A stretch of 46,201 nucleotides of DNA. It comes from Penium margaritaceum. Lineage: Eukaryota; Streptophyta; Zygnematophyceae; Desmidiales; Peniaceae. The translations under genes and the position numbers were made by a program. The notes below the pieces were generated by a model, which saw nothing but the letters and a program-made list of their open reading frames with translations, was not told the DNA's origin and ran no database searches. Within the stretch, counting starts at the first letter, position 1; every line of letters begins with the position of its first letter. Positions 8,603-16,301 of this stretch are shown here, one piece after another. The DNA lies in contig SZWC01008645.1 of assembly GCA_023375785.1 (NCBI GenBank), positions 67,380-113,580 on the forward strand, written 5' to 3'.

Positions 8603-9930
8603 AGAGCAACAGAAGCAATTAAGCCTTGATACCAACAGCAATTCTTCGACGTAGTACGAGCCAGAAGAAACCTTCGCCCAAGTTAAGAGTTCGAAATGGA
8701 CCGGACTCAGCTGGTCATGCTTGGCTCAGGGAGAGCCTGTGACGATAACGGAGGCTATGAACATACCAGATGCGGCCAAGTGGAAGGAGGCAATGGATAG
8801 CGATCTCGCATCCATTGAAGAGAACGAAACATGGGTTCTGGTGGACAGGTCCCCAAATGCGTATGTGGTAGGGTCAAAGCGGGTACTCTAGAAAAAATTC
8901 AAGCTGGATGGTACTATCGACAAGTACAAGGCAAGAGTTGTGGTGAAGTGGTTTCCCAGCGTGTAGGCTCAGAGTACGAGGGGACCTTTGTGCCTGTCGT
9001 CACCTTTGCCTCCATCAGATTCATGTTGGGCATCGCTACTGCAGAAGATCTGGAGATCCACCAGATGGATGTCAAGACAACTTTCCTCTACAAGAATCGA
9101 GACAAAGAAGTGCTGATGGAAGTGCCCGAGGGAGTGAAAGCTCTAGAGGACAAGATTTGCAAACTGGTCAAAGCACTCTACAGGCTAAAACAAGCTCCAA
9201 GGATGTGGCACAAGGAGATGGACGGCTTCATGGCCGGGCTCACCTTCACGGACTGCCGGAATGACCCTAGTGTCTATGTGTGGGAGGATGAGCAAGGCTT
9301 ATACTGTACATGGATGACCTGATCATCTGCTTGTCATCAGTCGAGATGTTGAACAAGCTGAAGATAGATCTCAGTAACAGGTTCGAGATGAAGGATATGG
9401 GTCCGCTCAAGTTCTACCTCAGGATAGCCATCCACCGCAATTGAGCAGCACGCACCATGGAGTTGAACCAGACCATGTACATCATGGAGGTCCTGAAGCA
9501 CTACAACATGGAGGACTACAAGTCCATCTGTACACCCATGACAACAGACATCAAGCTCTCCTCCTCCATGAGCCCAAGCACGGAAGCAGAACAGCGTGAG
9601 ATGGAGAATATTCTCTACCAGTCTGCTATTAGCTACCTCATGTATGCCATGGTAGGAAGACGCCCTGATATTTGCTATCTTGTGGAACAAGTAAGCAGGT
9701 TTGTGGCCAATCCAGGGCCACAGCACTGGCAAGCAGTCAAGCGTATCATGCGCTATCTACAGAAGACAGGACACATGGGACTCCGGTTTGGAGGCCAAGA
9801 GGGATCTGACCCATTGCGGGTGGTGTGCTACACAGACGCAAACAAGGGAGGAAGAATCGATGACAGAAAGACTACCTCGGGCTTTGTGTGCCTCCTGAAC
9901 GGTGGTGCAGTCTCCTGGGCAAGCAGATAG
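8603..9930 (+). pseudogene. pol: Q3 reverse transcriptase and start of RNase H
   Basis: RT motifs follow in order: PDAAKWKEAMDSDLASIEEN, VTFASIRFMLGIA, HQMDVKTTFLYKNRDKEVLMEVPEG, LVKALYRLKQAPRMWHKEMD, a YMDD active site near 9307-9318 (displaced by a frameshift), then MYIMEVLKHYNMEDYKSICTPM and YAMVGRRPDICYLV. The RNase H start is GLRFGGQEGSDPLRVVCYTDA (catalytic Asp in YTDA) and TTSGFVCLLNGGAVSW. Stops and frameshifts occur at about 8890, 9319 and 9443. The RNase H domain is then interrupted by the solo LTR R2 at 9950. Confidence 0.88.
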
Positions 9931-9944
9931 CAAGACCGTGTCTC

Positions 9945-9949
9945 CCTCT
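9945..9949. repeat. Target-site duplicate of R2 (left)
   Basis: CCTCT, identical to 10710-10714. Confidence 0.92.
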
Positions 9950-10709
9950 TGTCACTCCGCACTTGGCCACGGTCTAGAGTAAACAGCGCCGACAGGCAAG
10001 CCGCCGACCGCCCTTGGTATTACAACCAAGGTAGAGATCACCCACGGAGTGGTGTTTTCACACTGAAAGGTTCACTTAGCTTGTCCCAACCGTGGCCGGA
10101 GAGTGTTCCAAACTCTCACCCAACTGGCAAAGCTACACACCAAAGTGTGTACTTGTACTTGTTCTTTATCCTCTTTCTTGGTGGCCAACAAGGGATTAGT
10201 TTTCTCCCAAGTCTCAAGAGTAAGAGATGATTATTATCACATGCAAATGACAGGCCTTATATAGTCTCTGGTTAGTGCTCCAAGTGGCTCCTTGGAGGGG
10301 CCTCCCACCCAAGGCCACCCTAGACAGAGTCATCAGCTTTGATAACATGGCACCCTCTGTGACCGCCAAGTGGCGCTTGATCCACCTTGGACCTTAGAAG
10401 CTTCTAGGAAGCTTCCTTAGCCCTTTTAGTCACAAAGAAAATTTGGTCCTGGGGGGATTTGACCCCGGACCTCTCGCTTGCGAGACGGTGCCTTTACCCA
10501 CTAGGCTGTAGGAAGTTCTCCTAAGGAGCATGCACCAGGTAGACTACCAAGAGTAGACGAAGGAGACTTACTCCACAAGGGTGAGCAGTGCATGCCTTGT
10601 CTCTCTCAGCCTCTCTTGCATGTCGCTGGGGGACTTGCGAGACAAGCACAGTGCATACCCAGTCTAAATCTTCCGCTGATTGGACCAGGGGCATACACAG
10701 AACATAACA
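9950..10709 (-). repeat. R2: solo LTR of family R
   Basis: 760 bp; minus-strand ends TGTTATGTTC...GAGTGACA. It is flanked by perfect CCTCT duplicates and has no internal region, so it is a product of LTR-LTR recombination. Removing it and one duplicate rejoins the Q3 RNase H codons (V-S-L-S-T-A-E-A-E-Y-I-A). It carries the TATATAAGG box (minus, near 10255-10263) and the tRNA-like segment (minus, 10444-10512) in its best-preserved form, with a 4-bp GGGG/CCCC T-arm. Confidence 0.95.
10444..10512 (-). other. tRNA-like segment in the R2 LTR
   Basis: Minus strand reads an A-box-like CAGCCTAGTGGGTAAAGGC and a B-box-like GGTCAAATCCC (10454-10464), at tRNA-like spacing. Same module as in R1, R3 and the Q LTRs. 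Confidence 0.55.
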
Positions 10710-10714
10710 CCTCT

Positions 10715-11061
10715 CTACCGCTGAGGCAGAGTATATTGCTCTATCAAAAGCATGCAAGGAGACAGTGGCTACGCAGTTTGCTTGCCGAGATGAAAGTGCG
10801 ACAAACGGAAGCAACAGAGGTCCCCATCGACAACAAGAGTGGCATGAAAATGGCACAGGATGACGTCATCTCCCGGCGGCCAAGTACATCGACATCAGGT
10901 ACCGATACTCACGGGACCTGGTCGCAAAGGAGATCGTGGACCTGGAATACGTGGAGACGAAGAAGATGCTCGCAGATTGCATGACAAAGGCGCTGGATAG
11001 CGAATTGCACTCTGTAGGTACTCGAGGCATTGGTATGGTCAACCCAGCGGACGAAGACTGA
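10715..11061 (+). pseudogene. pol: Q3 RNase H, distal part
   Basis: Continues from 9944 after R2: the STAEAEYIALS motif (catalytic Glu), the region corresponding to HIDNQS, then YIDIRYRYSRDLVAKEIVDLEYV with a frame change near 10880, ending MVNPADED before TGA at 11059-11061. This completes the C-terminus of pol. Confidence 0.85.
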
Positions 11062-11110
11062 GGCCAAGACTACTAGAGAAAAGAGAGATCCCACAGCTAA
11101 TGGACATAGG

Positions 11111-11124
11111 TACAAGGGAGAGTT
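11111..11124 (+). other. Q3 polypurine tract
   Basis: TACAAGGGAGAGTT directly before the 3' LTR, the expected primer position for plus-strand cDNA. Q2 has a near-identical tract at 13555-13568. Confidence 0.8.
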
Positions 11125-11893
11125 TGTTGACCAGATATGCTCCTAGTCCATCGCTAACATTTGGATAGGCATAGGACAGACTACGCATGCACTGCTCCTT
11201 TGGAGTAAGTCTCCTAAGTCTAGTCCCAGTAGACAAGGCATACACTGCTACTTTAGAGTAAGTCTCCTTGGTCTAAACTGGATAGTATAGCCAGCAAATA
11301 CTACCTAGGAGAACTCCTTGTGGCTTAGACGTTCCAGAGTTAGTCTCTGGAGTGAGAGGTCACAGGGTCATATCTCAGCCCAGTTACTAATTTTCTTTAT
11401 GACCATAAGGGGGACAGGAAGATTCTAAGAGGCATCTTAGAATATTCCAAGGTCCTTCCTGGTGGCTGGCGCCACTTGGCGGTCTCAAGGAGTGCCATGT
11501 AGGCAGGAGGATGACGCAATACAGATTGTCCCCAAAGTGGCTCATCCTAAGAGCAACTCTGCGCCTAGGCTAGAGGCCGGCTCTAGGACTATAAGAACCT
11601 GTCGGTTGCCTGTCATTGAGTAGAGTTCTTTCCTTTGAGACTTTGATAGAGTTGTCCACTAGAGGTAGAAAGTAAAGGAGCAATGGTTGGTCTAAGCTCC
11701 AGGAGTTCGCTCCTTGCGCGAAAGTGACCAGGTGCTAAGGACATAGCATAAGGAAGTGATTCCTATGAAGTGCTCAGTATGGAACCTTGGCTGTGAGGGT
11801 GATATCATCTCTTGGTTGTAATACCAAGAGCAGTCGGTGGGAACCATTGTGTCAGAACCCGTTTTTGAGACCGTCGACTCAGGCACGTTGATA
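11125..11893 (+). repeat. Q3 3' LTR
   Basis: 769 bp, start TGTTGACC, end GTTGATA. It has a possible TATA motif ACTATAAGAAC near 11588, and the clearest tRNA-like segment of the Q family at 11317-11385. Confidence 0.92.
11317..11385 (+). other. tRNA-like segment in the Q3 3' LTR
   Basis: An A-box-like TGGCTTAGACG (from 11321), then a perfect anticodon-arm geometry: 5-bp stem CCAGA/TCTGG (11334-11338 with 11346-11350) enclosing a 7-base loop GTTAGTC whose second base is T, as in tRNAs. A B-box-like GGGTCATATC follows. No acceptor stem pairs. The 5' LTR copy (5074-5140) keeps the same layout with a one-base weaker stem but a better B-box (GGGTCAAATCC). Confidence 0.55.
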
Positions 11894-13470
11894 CTAAGCT
11901 TGTCCTGTTTCGCTCAGGGAGAGCTGCTCACTGTGACAGAGATGCTTGCAAGGCCTGATGCGGCCAAGTGGAAGGAGGCGGTGGACAGCGAGCTCGCGTC
12001 CATCGAAGAAAATGGCACATGGATGCTTGTGGACAGACCCGGTAAAGCTCACGTGGTGGACTCAAAGTAGTTGCTCAGGTTGAAGCGGAAACAAGATGAT
12101 AGCATCGACACGTACAAGGCAAGGGTCGTGGCGAAAGGATTCTCACAGTGCATAGGGTCTGAGTACGATGAGACATTCACAGCGGTTAACACGTTTGCCT
12201 TAATCAGGTCCCTGCTTGGCTTCGCTGCTGCCAAAGACCTTGAGATTGACCACATGGATGTGAAGAGATCTTTCCTTTATAGGAAGTTTGACAAGGAGGT
12301 GCTAATGGAGGTATCCAAAGGTGTGAAAGCACCCGAGGATAAGGTGTGCAAGATGGTGAAGGCGTTGTACGGGCTGAAACAGGCCCACGGATCTGGTACA
12401 AGGAGATGGACAGCTTCATGGCTGAGATCTCCTTTGCACATTGCAAGAATGATCCCAGCGTCTATGTGGAGGAGGACGAATGTGGCTTGCTGCTCATGGC
12501 ATTGTACGTGGATAATCTCATCATGTGTTCTTCCTTGCAGGAGGCCCTTACAGACCTCAAGAAAAATCTAGCCAGCAGGTTTAAGATGAAGGACATGGGA
12601 CCTCTGGAGTACTACATCGGGATTGCTGTTCACCCCAACCGCAAAGCAGGCACCATCGAGCTCAACCAGACCAAGTACATCATGGACGTCTTGAAGCGCT
12701 ACAACATGGAGGACCGTGAACCCGTCAGCACCCCCATGCCCTCCCATTGCAAGCTCTCCTCCTCCATGTTACCAAGCAACGAGGCAAACCGACGGGAGAT
12801 GCAAACCATTCCATACCAGTCTACCGTTCGGAGCCTCATGTACGCGATGGTGGGAACGCGGCCTGACATTGTTTATGCGGTAGGTCAGGTGAGTAGCCTT
12901 GTCACCAACCCTGGGCAAGAACATTACCTCAAAAATACTCGGCATGTCGGACTTCGGTTTGGAGGTCTAGAAGGATCAGAGTTACTGCAAAGAACATGCT
13001 ACAGTGACGCGGACTGGGAAGGACAGAGTGATGACAAGAAATCCACCTCTGGGTTTGTCTGTGTTCTCAACAGTGCTACGGTCTCGTGAGCAAGCAGCAA
13101 GCAAGAATGTCTCTCGCTTTCTACTGCTGAGGTGGAGTATATTGCACTCTCCGAAGTGTGTAAGGAAACACAGTGGCTTCGCAGTTTGCTTGGTGAGATC
13201 AAGGCACCACAATAGGAAGCAACGGTCATCCACATCGACAACCAAAGTGACATCACTATGGCAGAGGATGACATGATCTCCCGGCATACAAAGCACATTG
13301 ATATTCAGTACCACTACTCACCTGACCTTGTTGCCAAGGATATTGTGGAACTGGAGCACGTCGCAAGCAAGAAAATGCTTAAAGACTTCATGCCAAAGCC
13401 ACTAGACAGTGACTTGCATGTTGCAGGTGCTCAAGGAATCGGCATGGTGGATACAAGAGATAAGAACTAA
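11894..13470 (+). pseudogene. pol: Q2 reverse transcriptase and RNase H
   Basis: Starts after the Q3 duplicate CTAAG. RT motifs are RPDAAKWKEAVDSELASIEENGTW, KARVVAKGFSQ, HMDVKRSFLYRKFDKEVLMEV and VKALYGLKQA. A one-base loss near 12385 shifts frame into IWYKEMDSFMAEISFAHC. The active site reads YVDN (near 12505-12516), not YVDD, so a catalytic Asp is lost. Then KYIMDVLKRYNMED, YAMVGTRPDIVYAVGQ; RNase H with YSDADWEG, KSTSGFVCVLN, STAEVEYIALS, HIDNQSDI and KHIDIQYHYSPDLV; it ends IGMVDTRDKN at 13470. Stops are at 12068, 13087 and 13213. Confidence 0.9.
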
Positions 13471-13568
13471 CAACCAAGAAAGTTGATGTCTACAAACACA
13501 ACCTAGAGTTATAGGCACGTGGCGAAGAAAACTACCATAGCAAGTAGCCTAAGGTACAAGGGAGAGAT
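13471..13568 (+). other. Q2 3' untranslated stretch and polypurine tract
   Basis: Short non-coding link ending in TACAAGGGAGAGAT (13555-13568) immediately before the 3' LTR. Confidence 0.75.
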
Positions 13569-14259
13569 TGTTGTTCTTCTATGCCCCATGGCCATTGCTA
13601 TGGCTTGACGGACAGGTTGGGCATGCACTGCTCCCTTGGAGTAAGTCCTCTAAACCTTGTTCGTGGTGCAAGTCCAAGTGAGACACCAGAAGTGTAGGAC
13701 AACGGATAGCATGTTGGACTTAGGAACAACAAAGCCTGAGATTGAGTCGATGTGTGCACAAGGTTTTTGACCTTTCTAGCATGGGGGAAGTTTGTTAGAC
13801 ATTTTTCCATGCATGAGGAGAGTGCACCACTTGGCGGTCAGTGCATGTGCCAATTGGCAGACTGGAGTGACCACCCCAAAAGTGCCACTATCCACACACC
13901 TTAGAAGCCAGGCCTAGGACTGTATGTACCAGGCTCATTCCTCGTTCTAATTATACAATCTGGCATTAGATGCTCCTCACAGAGTTATCTAACTAAGGAA
14001 CAGTATACTTCTTTAGTTAGTTATCTAACTAAAGAAGACACAGGTTGATCTTAGCCCTAGGAGTAAGTCTTTGACTAGCACCTCGTGCGAAACTGACCAA
14101 GTGGACACAGTTACCAGCAAGTTATAACCTAAGAACTACTCAATGTGGAACCATGATCTTGAGGGTGATATCTTCTCCTAGCTGAAACGATAGGTCTGGA
14201 CAGCAGGTGCTATTGTATTAGTCCGGTTTTCTAGTCCGTTTACCTCAGGCCGGTTGACA
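13569..14259 (+). repeat. Q2 3' LTR (diverged Q subtype)
   Basis: 691 bp, TGTTGTTC...GGTTGACA. It aligns with the Q3 LTRs only in blocks (GGCATGCACTGCTCC, the R/U5 end CCGGTTTTCTAG...CTCAGGCCGGTTGACA), so Q2 is an older or different subfamily. It contains an 18-bp internal repeat TAGTTAGTTATCTAACTAA near 13985-14033 and a tRNA-like segment (about 13701-13750). Confidence 0.88.
13701..13750 (+). other. tRNA-like segment in the Q2 3' LTR
   Basis: GGATAGCATGTTGGAC resembles an A-box and GAGATTGAGTCG a degenerate B-box, at the same relative place (just after a TAGGACAAC motif) as the tRNA-like segments of Q3 and R LTRs. Confidence 0.4.
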
Positions 14260-14936
14260 AGTTGGACTGTGGTTTTTCATGTGGACTGTAGTTCTCGCGG
14301 CTTCGACCAAGAAGTCGTAGGTCAGTAGAGCCGCGTGCAGCATGGAGTGTGTCGACTCAATGATGGTATGGTTTGCGCATTCTGCTAAAGCATTCTACTA
14401 CGGCGAGTATGATGCAGTATACTACGCCTTGATGCCAGTTGTTGCGAGGTTGTCCTGTAAGTCCTCATAAAGGTATTCTCCGCCACGGTTGTTGTATATT
14501 GCCTTGATCTTCTTGGTAATCAGGTTCTCCACCATTGCCTTTAAGTCCTTGAACCTGTTAAAACACTAGTCCTTGGAAGCAAGGTAGTACAGAGTAGTCT
14601 ATCGGTTGAAATCATCAATAAACATTAGGAAGTACCTATAGTCTCCAAAGCTCTCGATCTGCACCGGGTCACAAAAATCTATGAAGACCAGCTCTGGCAT
14701 GTCCTTTGCACGCTCTTTTGCTCTAGAGAATGTCTCAAAATCCTACTTTCCCTCCAAAGAGCCGATGTAGAACTATTGTTCAAAATTGGAGATGGTGGTT
14801 AAGTTACACACCATCTGTCTGTTTCACGCTGCTACAAGATACGCATACCGATGTTGCCGTAGTGTGTCTACCTGATTTTACCATCTTTTACATATACAAC
14901 TATTGTAAGACTCTCCTGATGACGGATCTTGGTTAC
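14260..14936 (-). pseudogene. pol: P2 integrase and GAG-pre-integrase remnant
   Basis: The reverse strand aligns with the P6 integrase: the AEQANHTIIESTHSMLHA-like segment before the site used for the LTR boundary, catalytic-core sequences near 14440-14560, and the H-C zinc region near 14760-14900. Heavy substitution, stops and frameshifts; plus-strand ORFs here are shadows. Confidence 0.75.
14932..14936. repeat. Target-site duplicate of P3 (left)
   Basis: GTTAC, paired with GTTAT at 20486-20490 (one mismatch). Confidence 0.75.
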
Positions 14937-15447
14937 TGTTGGGAAAGGAGCCGTCCGGCTCTGTTTCAGGTCCACAGGAGCAAGTTCCAGGAATCTTCCA
15001 GATGCCTCCTCCGATCGTCTATCTATCTTCATCATTGGAAAGATAAGGTGGCAAATTATCTACGGTCCAAGTTTCAGGCCGATCCAACGGTCGGATTGGG
15101 AGATATGAATTTTCAAAGTTTCAGGGGTCATGGACCGCCGATGTCTGGGTGGCCATGGGCGATGGCTCCATGCCTTAGCCTAAGAAAAGAAAAAGGCAAG
15201 AGGTCCAGGGTCAAGACCTGATGGGAGAAATTTCCAAAAAGGTCCTTGGTCTTAGGATTGCCTTGTCAGAGTGTGCTGACTAGGATAAAGGTACCTCTCC
15301 TTACTTTTTAGGTGAGGTGAGATCCTTGTGTGCTAGCCATGGACACATGGCGATTCTCCATGGGTTTGTGGGTGATGTGACCACTAGGAGTGTGCCATGA
15401 GAGCATTCTCTAGCTCTCTAGGTCGTGTGTGACTGGTCAGCCTGATT

Positions 15448-15448
15448 N
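15448..15448. other. Single N in the P3 5' LTR
   Basis: Other copies have about 15 more bases (GTTGGGCTGATTTC) at this point. Confidence 0.7.
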
Positions 15449-15547
15449 CTCCCTTGTGTGAGATTGTGGACTCTAGTGTGTGAGCCTTAGCCTCCATGGC
15501 TAAGTGGTGTGGCTTGTGAGAGGGCTGACTTGCCCAAGCTCTAGCTC

Positions 15548-15555
15548 TATATATA
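15548..15555 (+). promoter_or_regulatory. TATA box of the P3 5' LTR
   Basis: TATATATA in CTAGCTCTATATATACTCC; P4 (25618-25625) and P5 (31784-31791) have TATATGTA at the same place. Transcription would start roughly 30 bases downstream, inside the LTR. Confidence 0.6.
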
Positions 15556-15663
15556 CTCCATCATTTTGAGTGATTCAAAAACCATTCTTCAGCACAACTG
15601 ATGCCCTTTCAGTCCCACATGCTCGCTGCTCCAAGACTCCCTCTCTCCTCCAGATCCAACATT

Positions 15664-15676
15664 TGGTATCAGAGCC
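15664..15676 (+). other. P3 primer-binding site for initiator tRNA-Met
   Basis: TGGTATCAGAGCC, two bases after the LTR. Confidence 0.93.
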
Positions 15677-16301
15677 AGATTCTGCCAGATTCAGCCAGCA
15701 CAGGCCATCAGTTTGAGAGTGACGGGTTAGGGTGAAACCTTGACCACATTTGACAATCAACCACTGGATCTTCAAGTTCCTGAGACAAGCTTTCCAACGA
15801 GCTCAAGAGCCCGAAGATCCAACGGTCGGATTGAGAGTTATGCTCAAAACGAGGTTGGCCAAGGCTATACCCTTCTCTATGAGTAAGGCCTTGTGATGAC
15901 CATAACTCTCTCGTTTCTTTGTCAAATTTAAAAAGTGGCATATGCGAATTGTAGTATTTTTCCTAAGCTTTCCATTGGTGCAAAAATATTTGCATTCCAT
16001 TGATTCGTTTGGGAGAAACGTTGTTTCCAAGCTGGCTAGTCTGAGTTGGAGTAGGAGCAGAAGCATACCCTGTTTTCAAGAGGACATATCTTTCAAAATC
16101 CCCTATTGATGACCCTATTTTATGGGTCGATCTGAAACTTTTTGAGCTGAATTTTCTAGTGGTGGGCTCATTTTTTTAGATTTCCAGTCTGCTGGCATCT
16201 ACAGTCTATTTTCTGTCAGACAGATTTCTGGTAGAAGCAGCAGCAGAAGCAGGGGTAGCGCCGCCATCCAAGGGTAGCGTTGAGCATCACCAAAGCTCAA
16301 A
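15677..16301 (+). other. P3 leader
   Basis: About 625 bp, non-coding. It contains the 18-base GATCCAACGGTCGGATTG motif (15816-15833) shared with the LTR, a long-range inverted repeat around GAGAGTTATGCTCA/TGACCATAACTCTC (about 15831-15845 with 15897-15911, one mismatch), and the CTGTCAGACAG near-palindrome near 16213. No conserved short ORF. Confidence 0.75.

Larger units (their letters stand above)
4882..11893 (+). mobile_element. Q3: full-length but dead family Q copia element
   Basis: Both LTRs (770 and 769 bp), leader, gag, protease, integrase, RT, RNase H and polypurine tract are present in order. It is inserted in Q2 and itself hosts the solo LTR R2. The 5' LTR begins TATTGACC and the 3' LTR TGTTGACC; the 3' LTR ends GTTGATA where the 5' LTR ends GTTGACA, both single-base decays of TG...CA. 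Many stop codons and frameshifts show that it is inactive. Confidence 0.92.
3843..14259 (+). mobile_element. Q2: truncated copia element, split by Q3
   Basis: Plus-strand family Q element lacking its 5' LTR, gag and protease. Left piece 3843-4881 (integrase), right piece 11894-14259 (RT, RNase H, 3' LTR). Removing Q3 and one duplicate restores an alignment with Q3's own inter-domain region with no gap over 34 bases around the site. Its 3' LTR ends at 14259, and the next bases, AGTTGGACTG, align exactly with the start of the P2 integrase fragment, so Q2 was inserted into P2; AGTTG is the likely target-site duplicate. Confidence 0.85.
14937..15661 (+). repeat. P3 5' LTR
   Basis: TGTTGGGAAAGG...CCAACA, 725 bp; the N at 15448 replaces about 15 bp present in other copies, which accounts for the difference from 738. 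It carries GATCCAACGGTCGGATTG (15081-15098), repeated exactly in the leader, and a TATATATA box (15548-15555). Confidence 0.93.

Noticed and set aside
13985..14040. TAGTTAGTTATCTAACTAA repeat as inverted termini of a DNA transposon
   Set aside because: The repeats lie inside the Q2 LTR close together, with no element-sized sequence or target duplicate between them.
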